Shown here one piece after another: positions 32,558-44,210 of a stretch of DNA of 64,000 bases; positions within the stretch are counted from its first letter, which is position 1; each line of letters starts with the position of its first letter. The notes below the pieces were generated by a model that was not told where the DNA came from, searched no databases, and worked only from the letters and a program-made list of their open reading frames with translations. Location: assembly GCA_977006965.1 (NCBI GenBank), contig OZ345363.1:186001-250000 (forward strand), given 5' to 3'. This stretch comes from Phymatolithon calcareum (Eukaryota > Rhodophyta > Florideophyceae > Hapalidiales). The position numbers and the translations under genes were made by a program.

Positions 32558-34564
32558 TAGTGTATATGTGACGAACAACCTTAATTGAGGGTGCATTTTA
32601 AAGCTCAAAAACATTTGTGAATCGAATGCGGAACAGTTTTTTAGCGCCAGATTCGGAAGGTCGGCCTTGTGTTCTAGGTGAGAACTGCCTCAACTACTGC
32701 CTTAAAAGCGCTTCGTTCTTCGCTAGCAACAAAAATGTGATGTTGACTAAGAAAAAAAGGACATTCCATGCCTCAAGAGAAAGACCGACGCCGACTGGTC
32801 GGTGCATCCGAACACACAAAAGCAACGTCTTTGAACAGTCTCGCGGAACGTTGCAGACTATATGGAACGTGTTCAAAGCCAAAAAAAGTGAACGGCAAGG
32901 TTGAGGAGGTATTTGTGGAAGAAATAATGGTCGGCGAATCAAGTCACTGCGCGTGAAATGAGTCCTAGTTCAGCAACCAATGAAGATGACTAAGATTAAG
33001 AAAACCAATATTGTTAACGTCAAGGCAGGAAAGGCTGATGAAGTTTCCCCTTCCTCTTGCGTGCTTTTATCGAATCCCAGCCGGCAAAATTCTGTCCCAC
33101 CAAAGACGGCTTACAGTACTGGTTGTCGCCAATCTTCTTCGTCAAACACCAAGCTCTCCGCTCCAGTGGCAACGTGAACCTCCCCAGAAGACAGCCCGAA
33201 CCTCCATAAAATCAACAGAATCTCTGAAAGCCGTCTTGGGGACTCTCTCGCCTACGCCCTGCAAGGTTCTTGGGACCAATCATCGCAAGAGAAGCTTGAT
33301 GTCATCATGCACGACCGTAACCCGAGTTCTTTTGCTCATAGAGTGCCATGGATCGAGCGCGATACAGAATTAGGAGTGTGGAAGACGCGATATAAGCTGC
33401 ATCTTGAGCTAATGACCATCGCAGAGAACGAGAAGCAGAAAGATTTCGAAGGTGAAAGTGCAAATGGTACAACAGTTTTGCGCCGTCTCGCCGCCACAGA
33501 CTCTAGTACAAGGCGCATTGTCTGGGTGGATTCATGCTTTGCAAGTGATGAATATGCTAAAATTCTCCGACTGTGCCTCAAGTTCATAGGGGTCATCAAT
33601 ACCGCGGCAAAGATGTATCCAAAGGAATTTCTATCGTAAATAGGGCTCTCCGAAAGGAGCCATAGTAGTTCTATGGTCGAAAATGGTTAACTGGATGGTG
33701 GCTATGTGGTTTGACCGAGATAGCCGTTAATATATTTCGACTAACTCAACAACTATCCAATGGAAACGGTACAGTTTTGTGCGTTGGCGTCAGCTCGACG
33801 ATGGACCTTCGTTTCAGACCCATAGCCTGAAGTATGTAGTTTTCGGCCTGTGCTCATATCGACCGGTGTAATCGATTACGGTAAGAGATTTTGGATGTGG
33901 AGAAGAAAGTCTACACCCAGGACTGGTCGTTTCGTGTTAGCACATCACTTCTGCAAATTTGCCGGGTTGAGAGCTGGCTTTTATTTTCTGATGCGAATCC
34001 AGAGTCTCGTTAGCACATGACGCAGCGAAGATAATTTAAGGCATTGGCTGAACGACTCATCGATAACTCACATAACTCCCGCGCTTCTAGTCGACGTACA
34101 TTTGTTTGTTTGTTTGTTTGTTTATTGCAGGTTATTCGAATTACACAAAGTGTACATTATTCAACATCTAGTAGGGGTCCTCTAAATGTTCCTGATATGG
34201 ATCCATTTCTGCTACTCGCGTATCTGCTTCGCGCTAGTACTGCTGCACACCACTCCACGGCGACATCCGTGTGCCTTTTGCGGAACGTTATATTTACGTT
34301 GGAGAGTGGCGTTGAAATCCACTACACCCCAACCAAGAAGAAAAGGAAGACTGCCCATCGCATGCTAATCATGTAGTGAGCTTTAGGGTGTTGCAGCATG
34401 CATCTGTCGCACTTCAACTGGTTGAGACTGTTCTGCCAGGCATGTTGTTGCTATCCAAGAGCTTGACGCTCTTGAAGAGCCCGATAATGGATAGCTTTCG
34501 TTTCCAATTATTATCTGAATCTCATTCCCTTAATTGATGGATAAATCCTGTCACATAGACACTA
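32558..34564 (+). mobile_element. piggyBac-like DNA transposon, copy B (decayed)
   Basis: The ends are TA + GTGTATATGTGAC and GTCACATAGACAC + TA, with CTTAATTGAGGG-type palindromes just inside, matching the copy at 3830-5687 in inverted orientation. Coding blocks run in order: PTGRCIRTHKSNVFEQS (about 32790-32840), SLAYALQGSWDQ (33240), GESANGTTVLRRLAATDSS (33440-33510) and RRIVWVDSCFASDEY (33510-33555). A stop-interrupted WFDRDSR/YISTNS/RWRQLDDG segment follows (33705-33800). RRIVWVDSCFAS carries an Asp-containing block of the DDE_Tnp_1_7 catalytic core, and the DRDSR...RWRQ block is typical of its C-terminal part. Compared with copy A a middle section is deleted. A SINE-body fragment has been added near 34095-34290. 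Confidence 0.72.
34095..34290 (-). repeat. SINE body fragment inside copy B
   Basis: After a (GTTT)n run at about 34104-34130, the blocks GGGTCCTCTAA, GTATCTGCTTCGCG, AGTACTGCTGCACACCACT and CCACGGCGA match the body of the SINE at 16553-16796 in order. The tRNA head with the B box is not recognisable here. The GTTT run corresponds to the SINE's A-rich tail read backwards. Confidence 0.5.
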
Positions 34565-35269
34565 GAACAGACAATTTCTCGTCTGCAGAGACCGCCTGCG
34601 ACACATAGTGCAAGAAAGCTCGGCGATAAAATCGAGACGCGTTCCTGACAGGTACGGGGGAGCGAGCTCGTACGGGGAAACCGGAAATGGGATGACGTTC
34701 CTCACATCTTCGGCGCTGACATGCGGTCGCGTTTTTGCACCACCTGAGCAATGACGAGAGGCTCCGACGCCCGGTTTGGCTTGTGTTTGTCAATATGCGT
34801 GTCGTGATTTTTGCAATTTCGAATCGGAGCTCTTCGGTGAACACGTTAATCTTCAGGCGAAGGTGAACCGAAACGTCCCGCCCAGGACTTGCGAACACTT
34901 CCATGTGGAAGAGAAAACGCCCAATACAAGAGCACCACGTCCTGATTATCCCAGGCGAAAGGTACACGAGATACCTAATGCTTCTAGTGATGCACAGCGC
35001 ACAAAAAGTGGCTCTGGCAAACCTTTTCGGCTTGGTTCGTTTATTTGTTCTCTGTTGATATCTGCTACTTCGGCTCTAGTCGCCAGCCGTATTTATACAC
35101 GCGAGTGAAGTGTTGCTGCAACCTGCAAGTTGCATATCCAACCAGGAGACCAATCAGATAGCGAAAAGTAAAACTCTAACCATGTGCCGCACAATTAGAC
35201 CACGAAATCGTCCATCGATGATACACCCATAAATGATGAGATCTCTTACTTGGGGTCCAGCACCGCAAT

Positions 35270-35300
35270 TATGCGTCTTAGCATCATGCTAAGACGCATA
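35270..35300. repeat. Perfect hairpin, 15-bp arms, 1-nt centre
   Basis: TATGCGTCTTAGCAT and ATGCTAAGACGCATA pair completely around a single C. A second palindrome starts 3 bp further on. Confidence 0.9.
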
Positions 35301-35303
35301 TTT

Positions 35304-35326
35304 GAGGCAACCATGATGGTTGCCTC
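35304..35326. repeat. Perfect hairpin, 11-bp arms, 1-nt centre
   Basis: GAGGCAACCAT and ATGGTTGCCTC pair completely around a single G. Together with 35270-35300 it makes a pair of adjacent hairpins. Confidence 0.9.
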
Positions 35327-38300
35327 CTTTTACGTTCTTATGCTTCTGGGGAGCGCTACTTATTAGCCTCAGGAGCACACCTTCTCCTACCTAAGTGCTA
35401 AGTGTGGTGCCCCCTAATATTGCGTTTCTGTTCCTAGTAAAACAGTACGCTAGCACTTTGCACCAGTGCACGGAATTTATCCGTGTCTAACCCCATTAAT
35501 AAATCGTGTCAGGCATAGATTCATCACTTGGCATCGCCCAGTGTCCGAACTTTTTCCAAGACAATACGATGCACTTGGGACATATGCTGTTTTTATTTTA
35601 TAAGCTCCCAGGACCTGTATTGGCAGACCGAAGATACAGGCGACTTTGCGATCGGAAAAAGCGGAAGACAGCGGCAGGCCATGGCAATGGCCGCTGTGAC
35701 ACAGCACAGACGTTCCTTGTCGGCTTGGGCGGTAAGAAATGCTCGCAACTTTCAAACTTTTTTTCGAAGCCTACACTGTCATTGTGGACAGCACTCTTAG
35801 AGCAAAATTCAGTTGGCGAGGCAGGGAAATTTATGACATTTCCCCTCACCTCATCGGACCGTCGTCGTCACGTCGACGACCTGTTTGAGCAAATCATCAG
35901 GGCTGCATCATGCAGATCACATGATTTCCTCGCTTCTTACAACGTTCGCTTGAAGACACACACTTAATATAATACACGCAATCCCACGATGTGGAGGACA
36001 TGAAGTACTACGTGTAGTCCAGACACTTAGACCAATATATTCAACCATTGCTCTAATCGCAATAAACACTACGTAAGAGGAGCGCTAAACTCTACACATA
36101 CGTTATCGGAATAACAACTTTAATCCCGAGAAAAAGAACATGGAGTGCTCTTCTCGGTTAAAGCAAGACATCGTACTGAAGTCACTGCGTGCTACGATTT
36201 TATCACGGTGTCGAATATTACAGTGCTCCGATCAGTTCTCGACATCTACTTCAGACTTCCATGACGAGAACGTCACGAGCTAAAGTCTTCTCTTGCCACC
36301 ATGTCTGCTGTACGGAGCTTTCGGCATCGACCAATCACAGATTTAATCAGCGGCGTACCATGTTCAATCTTACGGCCAGGTTATAATCAAAGCGCAAGCC
36401 GACGATGGATTCAGAGTCTCTAGTATAAACCTGAGCTAGGGCGGGCCGCCCCAGTAATCTCTTGTAGGGGCATTTGGGATCTGCATTTATCACTTCTGCG
36501 CGACCGACGGACTCGCTCTCGTTCAACTCCAACACGAACATTTATAAGATCCAATGGATCTTGCGGGGTTTCAATGGGTAGTACAAAAAACCTACTGGCG
36601 TAATAGCACTGCATATGCGCGTACAGTATGCGCACAGATATTGAAGCCTTGAGCTCCAGGCTTTTCGGGTGGGCTTTCGCGGGGATGGCAGTGAGAGAGA
36701 CGGCGTCCGAAATTTAGCACGGCGTAAGCGAAGGTAAAATCTGGGGGTTCTTACTTTTGCCGAAACCCAAATAATGCAGCACCACAAACTCAAATTTAAG
36801 GGGAGAACGCCTTTGAGTGATGCACGGTCCCCGATATTCAGGTGGGTACCATCGGCGAGGACGGGTAGAGACATGAAAAGCACTGTTGTGGTTACAGCCA
36901 CAGTCGGCACCTGCAAAAGCGAACAATGTAACAAGTTCACTATCGCCATATCGGACGGTTTACGAGACAGAGGCAAGAAGTTTGTGCATCTGAAGCAGAA
37001 TTCCTATCAGAAACCGGGACACTTGAGTTCGTGCAAATTTCATAGAAAACATTGGGCAATGCCTTGCCGATCGACAGGCGACGGGTACCCATTTTGGCAG
37101 CCGAACAGGTCGATTGAGTAACGTGCGAGACGGCTGAAGCGAGTGCAGTAGCGCGTTTTGGTTCTGATTTATACGTCTTCATTATGTCAAGAAGCGCCGC
37201 GTAATCTAAGCGGCCTCTGACCTGCTGCTCAGGGTCCATAAGCGAAGCAGAAAATATCCCGAATGCCATTTTCCTGTCATGAGGTAAGCGGAGGATGCGA
37301 GCAACGCGAAGCTTCTTTTGTTTTTCCCCTCATGCAAAAACACTCAGCGCGTTGCCGCCCTGCATACGGCGCTAATTCGTGGTCCATCTTCAACACACGG
37401 TCAAGTTCCGCGGCTATGGCGAATGAGGTACAGTATTGGAGGCAGATTCGACGTATTCAGTGATAGCATCACTAACCAATTTGAACGCAAGGTCTTGTTG
37501 CAAGTCTCTGCTCTGCAAGTGGAACAACTGCCGCCGGCCATCCTCGTGCACAACGGGGAACATTGCCAATGGAGGGTGTGCCGACCTAGTCCGAACCTTT
37601 ACAGCAGATGTAGATGGAAAATTTTTAATATGCTGATTATGGTTTAGTGAACAATGGCCACATTGAGAAAATGTGACTAAAGCAGAGGGTTTTCGTTCTG
37701 CAAGACAAGGTAAATGTTTGCCTGGATAAAGTCGATTGGGAAAGCCTGGAGAAAGATGGGAATCCCGTGATGCTACCCCCCCCCCCCATCGACCTACACA
37801 GAGATTTTTTCATGGAGTTTAAAGCGTTTGTACACTAAGCCCTTTGATCTCCTCAACCCAGGAGGACTTTGACGCGCAATGGATCAGCTTAGTGCCCTAT
37901 TTTTCCAGAATTTCAGTCGCTCAGGATCTCGTCGTACCAAGTGCGACCGCGTATCGAAATGACTACGGTAGTGCATCCTACGCCGAGGCTACCATCACAC
38001 GCCGTTCCTCAGCGAACATTAAACGAGCCGGGAAGAGGGAATGGAATGTCTTAGTTGAGAGCAGAGGTTGCTGGAGGTTGATGAAAGGTGGTAAGGGCTG
38101 AGTTGAGTTTTTTTCTAGCTCATATAAGGGTCAGGCCACAGAAGTTTACTGACCGAAGGTGTCAGCTAGCTTTCTAAGCCAGAACGCTAAGTGACTGATA
38201 GACCCGTTAGCTTGTGAGCACTACAGTAGTCGTTATGCAAGCACGTGTTCGGTCTCTACATTGAGAGCTCCGATCACGGAGAGGGATGTTAATATGAACA

Positions 38301-39255
38301 AATTGACTACGCTACTTTTCCGCCGAGTTGAACCAATGAGACTGCAAATGTAGCACAGTTTTCCATCTGGGGGACTTCGATCGCTCAGAAAAGGAGTTTG
38401 TGTGACAAAATTTCGAAAGTGTTTTTTTATATCTCTTCTTGCCCAAACTACAGTACACTATATTGATGCCTGTGGAACGCATGCATAATTCCAGAGTTCT
38501 AGTGACTAGTCACTTTCCGTATTGCCGATTCCAAGCACTTTCGAAATGTTATATACTGTAAGTACATCTCCGAGCGGAGTTCCCCATCTGCAGTGTTCCA
38601 CATATTACCTACAGTAGAATATTTACGCTAGTCGCCCGCCCGTTTGTAAGTAAGAAGTGGTGGTCCTCGTGGACTTGCGAAACGTGGAACCACCGCAATT
38701 ACTTCGGGTGGAATTGTCTATTGGCGAGCGGCAGACAGAGAAGAAGCGTACTTACAATTAGCTACAGTGGCAGTATTAACGCCCTGTCATAATATAAGTA
38801 GTGGTAAAAAGTAGAAGCTCTGCTTGATAGCCCTTGCTGTAGGGGAATAAAGCATTCATTATTAAGAAGTGGTGGCGATTCCAGGTTGACCTAATTGGCT
38901 CCGCGCTCTTCTTGGGAATGATTGAGAAGCCGAGGAGAAACGCAGGAAAAACAGGAGGAATGACAATATCCCATTGGGGGCAACAGAGTAATATCGACGT
39001 TCAGTAGAAACTCTCTAGCTTTCTACAAGCCAGCATTTCGTCCTTCATACGTTCCATGATGATGATTTGCAAAATCGCATATCGTTACTCACGATTCGTG
39101 ACCCTTCGTTGTGAACCGCTTTCCTTCGCAGGGACGTAAATAATTTAGTTTACACTGATATGTTACATATATGCAGGATCTCAGAATGACCCACTCAACT
39201 GTTCTCGTGTTAGTATTATACAAATGCTCAGATGCATCTACCGTTCTTTGCAGTA

Positions 39256-40209
39256 CTATTCCTCTGTCCACTTCTTCGCAACCCGAACTTCTCCCCTCAT
39301 GCCCCTCTCTTCCTTCCCCGCCTCCCTCAGTCGCTGCACAATCGCCTTCGACACGACAGCCGAACAAGCATACCTCACTGATCGTACTGGAAACCCTCTC
39401 CAGAATTCCCCAGGTCCCTGTCGCATCATCTGCTGCGCAATACTACTCGCAGAAGTGGCAGTCGCAGGAGTACCACTGACAGCCGCGACAGCAGTGCGTC
39501 GTGCGACCGCCTTAAGCGGCTCTGCAAACACCCCAGCTGCCATCTTGGACACCGCCGCGACGCACGCCAATGCCACAAGATTGGCACCAGCACCCATTAC
39601 TTGTCGACCAGTTGCGCCACTTTCATCCCTTGAGAAATGAGCACGAACGCTACTGTACAGCGTGACATCGATGAGAACAGCTGGTGCGACGGCAAACAAA
39701 GCGGGTAGGAAACCGGCATACAGCGCTGCGGGCCCGGCCCTTGCTCGGGCCGCCACGGTGCGGAGCGCGATTCCCTTGCGGAAGGCGTAGTAGGCGAGAT
39801 GAAGGGGGTATGTCGCAGCCATGGCGGTGGCGCCGGCGGCAATGGCGGTGCGCACATGGGCGCGTCTTGATAATCGACGGTCGCCGCGTAGCGCCTCGAA
39901 TAATAGTACTGTGATCGCCTTTGTCGGGGCGCGCTTCAAGAGGTGCATTGGGAGCCCTTGAAATAGCGCTTGTGGACCGTTGGAGCGTATAAGTGTTGCA
40001 AGAGCACTTAGACCATTGGCACTCGTCTTTGAGAGAATGTCAATGGGGACGGCGACGAATTGGGCGGCGATCGTTGCGGTGGCTCCAATCATGGTTGCAC
40101 GCAGCAGGCTGCGACCCGGCGGATCTGGGCGCATGGCACAGAAGGCGGATGGACACCGGGGACGCTTTGGAGTGTTTAGTGATTGGTTCATGGTGAGAAT
40201 GGTGGTCAT
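39256..40209 (-). CDS. Mitochondrial carrier family (SLC25-like) protein
   Basis: Members of this family exchange metabolites across the inner mitochondrial membrane or other organelle membranes. The 317-residue product has the threefold layout. Repeat 1 has PIDILSK (55-61) and ALFQGLPMHLLKRAPTKAI (81-99). Repeat 2 has YPLHLAYYAFRKG (134-146) and LYAGFLPALF. Repeat 3 has EPLKAVARR (230-238) and FWRGFPVRSVRYA (269-281). The PX[DE]XX[KR] signature is intact in the first repeat but lacks the acidic residue in the second and third, so it is a divergent member whose substrate I cannot name. The ATG at 40209 is the first in frame; an ATG at 40191 is an equally good start. The gene is divergent from phosphoglucomutase, with about 960 bp between the starts. 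Confidence 0.82.
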   Translation of the reverse strand: MTTILTMNQSLNTPKRPRCPSAFCAMRPDPPGRSLLRATMIGATATIAAQFVAVPIDILSKTSANGLSALATLIRSNGPQALFQGLPMHLLKRAPTKAITVLLFEALRGDRRLSRRAHVRTAIAAGATAMAATYPLHLAYYAFRKGIALRTVAARARAGPAALYAGFLPALFAVAPAVLIDVTLYSSVRAHFSRDESGATGRQVMGAGANLVALACVAAVSKMAAGVFAEPLKAVARRTAVAAVSGTPATATSASSIAQQMMRQGPGEFWRGFPVRSVRYACSAVVSKAIVQRLREAGKEERGMRGEVRVAKKWTEE

Positions 40210-41172
40210 GAGCAAATTGAGGCAGGGTTGAGCTGCTTTTCTTAAGCTCTGTGTCGACTGCTTTTGCTGGACGTAGGAGTTCGTCCGCCATTATGGGACT
40301 TTAAGGAGTTTGGACAGGCAGTCAGCAGGAAAAGGTTTGAATAGGGAATAATTCAGGGTGTGCGAAATGCAGAGCATGGTTGGATCGTGAGACGCGGCAG
40401 TGAGGCGCGATGCATTGAATCTTTTAGGGGCAGCAAGGGCGGGGCTGCATTGTGTTGCGCATCTTGGCGCCAATTGGGCAATAGCCGACGATTTTTGCGG
40501 CGAAACAGCGTTGGGATTCATCATGCATTTACCACAAAATGTGTTACTAGAAAATTCCATGGTGGAATTTCTAGTAATAACAGATCGATTGTGGCAAATG
40601 TGTCCACGGCATCGAATCGCAATGAAATAATTATTTGATGCACTACTGTAGTTGAACTCTGTCCGCATCATTTCGAATCCAATCAGCCGATTATGCGATC
40701 CAGTAGATTTTATTTTCCTTCACGAAAATCGAATTTTCGATTTTTTGGCGAATTTTTAACTTTCTACGACGATGGCCAAGTTGTCGCTCTGCTTCTGATG
40801 CCACGTGGAATACGTTTTGCTTTGGGACGTGTCTTCTATGATGCGACCATGCTAGCCAATCAGGGAGTGTAAGTGTTCCGGAAGTTGCCATGCTTGAGGT
40901 GTGTATGATAGCGCTGTAACGGCCGTGCATCCGGGTTCGTATGCGGTCCAAAATGCCGCTCCTACGACAGTATCACGTCGGATGCCAGCCAATTGGAACT
41001 CGAGATGGTGCGCAGTCCCAGCCACAAACGCATCGAATGATTCACAATGCTTACAGTGAGAGAATGCATACGTCTATTCGAGAGCTCATGAAAAGGCAAT
41101 CGTATGCGACAAAAATCCATTGACGGTCAGCTCGGACCAACTGTTCAAGGTTGATCCTTCCCGAATTGGAAA
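40210..41172. other. Intergenic region between divergent genes
   Basis: This interval must contain the promoters of the carrier gene (minus) and phosphoglucomutase (plus). An imperfect inverted repeat with about 17-bp arms (TTACTAGAAAATTCCAT) is centred at 40560. No other gene is seen. Confidence 0.45.
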
Positions 41173-42930
41173 ATGGTGAACACTGGGGCTACGTTCGAGA
41201 TCACCAAGGTTGCAACGTCGCCAATCGATGGGCAGAAGACCGGCACATCGGGCTTGCGCAAGAAGGTCGCCGTCTTCAAGCAGCCAAACTATCTCCACAA
41301 TTGGGTTCAATCACTCTTCTCATCCCTCGACGGCTTGCAGGGCGCCACAATCGCGCTCGGTGGTGACGGTCGTTATTGGAACAAGACCGCCATCCGCATC
41401 ATCTGCCAGCTCGCCGCGGGTAACGGTGTTGCAAAGGTCCTCATCGGACAAAATGGAATCCTTTGCACTCCGGCAATGAGCGCCGTCATTCGCGCCCGCT
41501 CTCTCTTCGGCGGCATTATCCTCACAGCCTCTCATAATCCTGGTGGACCCGACGATGATTTCGGTATCAAGTACAACATCGCTTCTGGTGGCCCAGCACC
41601 AGAGAGTGTCACATCCGCCATCTTCACCAACACCAAAACCATTTCGGAATACACTATGGCTTCCACCCCCGATGCACCCGACGCCGATCCGTTTGCCTCA
41701 GTCGATCTCAGCGTCATCGGCGTCTCGGAATTTGTCTCCACTGACGGTACCTCCTTTGCGATCGAGGTGATCGATGCTGCGGACGACTATGTCGCGTTGC
41801 TCGAATCTATGTTCGATTTCGCATCTCTCAGCAAACTGTTTGCTCGTCCTGATTTCACGTTTCTGTTCGACGCTATGAACGGTGTGACGGGGCCTTATGG
41901 ACGTCGCATTTTTGTGGAAAAACTTGGTGGACCACCGGAGTGTGTAATGCGCGGTGAACCTTTGGAAGATTTTGGCGGTGCGCATCCAGACCCCAATCTC
42001 ACCTACGCCGCGGAGCTTGTCGAGCGATGCGATCCAGCAAAGAATTCTGCCGCACCGGACATGGGCGCGGCATCGGATGGGGATGGTGATCGAAACATGA
42101 TTCTCGGCAAAGGATTTTTCGTAAATCCTTCCGATTCCGTCGCGCTTATCGCGGCAAAGGCCGTAGACTCCATCCCGTACTTCAAAAAAGGACTCACCGG
42201 CGTCGCACGGAGTATGCCGACCGCTGGAGCGCTCGATCGCGTCGCGAAGAAACTCGGAATTGAGATTCACGAGACACCCACTGGATGGAAGTTCTTTGGT
42301 AACCTCATGGACGCCGGTCGCGTACAAATTTGTGGAGAGGAGTCATTCGGCACTGGCTCTGACCACGTGCGTGAGAAGGATGGTATCTTTGCGGTGTTGT
42401 GTTGGCTTTCCATCATTGCCCATGCTAATATTGGACAGGATAAGTTTGTCAGCATTGAGGATATCATCAAGGCTCATTGGAAAGAATATGGGCGCAATTT
42501 CTTCTCGCGCTATGACTACGAACAGGTGGACATTGAGGCGGCGAACAAGGTTATGGCTACACTTGATGAGGTGATGAAGGACATGAATGAGGCGCGTGTA
42601 GGAGATGAACCTATGGTGGTCGATGAGGAGTTTGGGACCAAAGTGGCTGTCGCGGACAATTTCGCGTACACCGACCCTGTGGACGGAAGTCTGGCGAAGG
42701 GACAAGGCAGACGTTTCGTGTTTGAGGATGGAAGTCGTGTCATTTTCAGACTCTCGGGTACAGGCTCGTCTGGTGCCACCATCCGTCTGTACGTCGAAAG
42801 GTATGAGCCGGATGAGGCAAAGCAGGATATCGATGCACAGGACGCGCTTAGGCCGTTCATCAGCTTGGCGCTCAAGGTGTCGAAGCTGACAGAGTTTACC
42901 GGTCGTGAGAAGCCGACTGTGATCACTTAA
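41173..42930 (+). CDS. PGM: Phosphoglucomutase (alpha-D, cytosolic type)
   Basis: The enzyme interconverts glucose 1-phosphate and glucose 6-phosphate, linking starch and UDP-glucose metabolism to glycolysis. The 585-residue product has the full alpha-PGM layout. The active-site loop TASHNPGG (118-125) carries the phosphoserine Ser120. The magnesium loop DGDGDR spans 302-307, the sugar-binding [17 protein letters not shown] 388-404, and the phosphate-binding [13 protein letters not shown] 526-538. Length and order match eukaryotic PGM1. There is no targeting leader before [21 protein letters not shown], so the protein should be cytosolic. The ATG directly precedes the conserved start. It is one exon, and every catalytic residue I can check is present. 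Confidence 0.96.
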   Translation: MVNTGATFEITKVATSPIDGQKTGTSGLRKKVAVFKQPNYLHNWVQSLFSSLDGLQGATIALGGDGRYWNKTAIRIICQLAAGNGVAKVLIGQNGILCTPAMSAVIRARSLFGGIILTASHNPGGPDDDFGIKYNIASGGPAPESVTSAIFTNTKTISEYTMASTPDAPDADPFASVDLSVIGVSEFVSTDGTSFAIEVIDAADDYVALLESMFDFASLSKLFARPDFTFLFDAMNGVTGPYGRRIFVEKLGGPPECVMRGEPLEDFGGAHPDPNLTYAAELVERCDPAKNSAAPDMGAASDGDGDRNMILGKGFFVNPSDSVALIAAKAVDSIPYFKKGLTGVARSMPTAGALDRVAKKLGIEIHETPTGWKFFGNLMDAGRVQICGEESFGTGSDHVREKDGIFAVLCWLSIIAHANIGQDKFVSIEDIIKAHWKEYGRNFFSRYDYEQVDIEAANKVMATLDEVMKDMNEARVGDEPMVVDEEFGTKVAVADNFAYTDPVDGSLAKGQGRRFVFEDGSRVIFRLSGTGSSGATIRLYVERYEPDEAKQDIDAQDALRPFISLALKVSKLTEFTGREKPTVIT

Positions 42931-43446
42931 GCATGTCTTCTCTCAACGTGGAAATCAAGTGGTCGATATGTTAGTGTAGCAGGAAGAGCAGATGTCGTTG
43001 GGTTAGTTTTTAAATGTAAATGTTCGCCACACATACTGTATTTGGGAGCGACATGAAAAGAGCATTGATCCACCATCAATAGGTTCGAGAACGTGTGGGA
43101 CAGCGCACATAACATATTCATGCTGCAACGCTGGGTGCTAGTGTCAATAGTTCAGAGTGTGCCTGCAAGCGTACTATTGCAGCGGAATTTTGATTGCTCA
43201 ATATCTCCGACAACAACGAAGTCGTCCCGCTTTGTCGACTACATAGTGAAACTAAAGCAGTACAGAAAAGCGCTGCGTCATTCCAAATCCCTTGCGCATC
43301 GCAATTGAACGCCCGGAGCCTGCAACTTTCTGCGCCCCGAAATGCGCTGCAAGGCAATCCAACGACTTTTGTCAAATGTTCAGCACCCTAGGGCGCACAT
43401 CGTTCAAAATACAATTTAGGGAACGCTAACCGGAAAGGAACAAACC
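42931..43446. other. Intergenic region between convergent genes
   Basis: This interval separates the 3' ends of phosphoglucomutase and the low-complexity protein gene. It contains CATACTGTATTTGG near 43034. No coding frame is evident. Confidence 0.4.
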
Positions 43447-43899
43447 TTACTCCTGAAAATCACTGTCATTTTCCTCATTCCCCACTTCGTTCAGTCCAGG
43501 AATTTCAGCATCAATGATGGGGGCGTTTCGTCTAGCTGCGGCACGAGTGCTGCGGCGGGCGGCACCCGCGGATGGAGCAGCAGTTGGTTCAGGTCGTGGC
43601 GGTGCACGTGCTGCATTGCTTCGCGACTTTGGGCGCGGGAGGCGCTTTTTCAAGAGAGGATCTGGGACGGCGGCCTGCTCGGCGATGGAACCCGCGATTG
43701 GACGGGCAAGAATATCAGCCGGTGGAGTAAGCGGGATGAGATCGGAAGAGGAGATCGGGACGAGGGTACTTGGAACCACAGACGGAGAGGCGAAGCGTGA
43801 AAATGTTGAAAACGAAAGCGGGTCTCGCACCGGGAAGGGGGCGAGCGGCGGATATTCCTTCGGTGCGGGTGGGGCAGAGGGTGGTGACGGTGGATGCAT
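43447..43899 (-). CDS. Unknown proline/alanine-rich disordered protein
   Basis: I do not recognise this 150-residue product. It starts MHPPSPPSAPPAPKEYPP and has a Ser/Thr/Pro middle. A strongly basic segment follows (LLKKRLPRPKSRS, then RRSTRAAARRN, about 85-130), and the acidic end is GNEENDSDFQE. Such a basic-then-acidic disordered chain often binds nucleic acid or chromatin, but this is only inference. Two points favour a real gene: a single open frame from a clear ATG, and the same C-rich-to-G-rich change along the coding strand as the neighbouring genes. An upstream exon is possible, because the frame stays open before the ATG. Confidence 0.5.
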   Translation of the reverse strand: MHPPSPPSAPPAPKEYPPLAPFPVRDPLSFSTFSRFASPSVVPSTLVPISSSDLIPLTPPADILARPIAGSIAEQAAVPDPLLKKRLPRPKSRSNAARAPPRPEPTAAPSAGAARRSTRAAARRNAPIIDAEIPGLNEVGNEENDSDFQE

Positions 43900-44097
43900 C
43901 GCGGGGTTGTGCTGATCTTCTGATACCGAGGCAACAAAGTCAACTACTACAGCTTGCAAGTCTGGGGCAATTTTCGGATCCCGAAATATGAGTCCAAATA
44001 GCTATTCAGTAATTGGTTGAAATAGAGAGTATGGGATTTGATCCGGCAAGTTTGAGGCAAAGATAAAAACTGGTACACTACAGGTAACGCAAAACAA

Positions 44098-44210
44098 GAA
44101 GTTTAATTTTTTTGTTTTTCAATCCAAGTTTACTGTATTGAAAAGCCCCGCAGAGACTCTGTGAGAGTTTCGAAGATGTGGGCAAGGCTTCCTCAGTTGC
44201 TTACTACCTT
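44098..44210 (+). repeat. Interspersed repeat R3, copy 2
   Basis: This matches 32266-32345 through GAAGTTTAATTTTT, AAAAGCCCCGCAGAG, GGGCAAGGCTTCCTCAGTTGC and TACCT, in the same order. Confidence 0.5.

Larger units (their letters stand above)
34565..39255. other. Intergenic stretch without recognisable gene
   Basis: Several frames of 100-150 codons occur (35506-35967 plus; 36542-36976 and 36940-37269 minus), but none shows a domain I know and they overlap each other. Twin palindromes lie at 35270-35326, a poly-C run near 37779, and a LINE-like 3' tail (GGGGAATAAAGCATTCATT) near 38845-38865. Confidence 0.4.

Noticed and set aside
35506-37269. Several frames of 90-150 codons on both strands
   Set aside because: They overlap each other, contain no known domain, and share neither composition nor skew with the confirmed genes.
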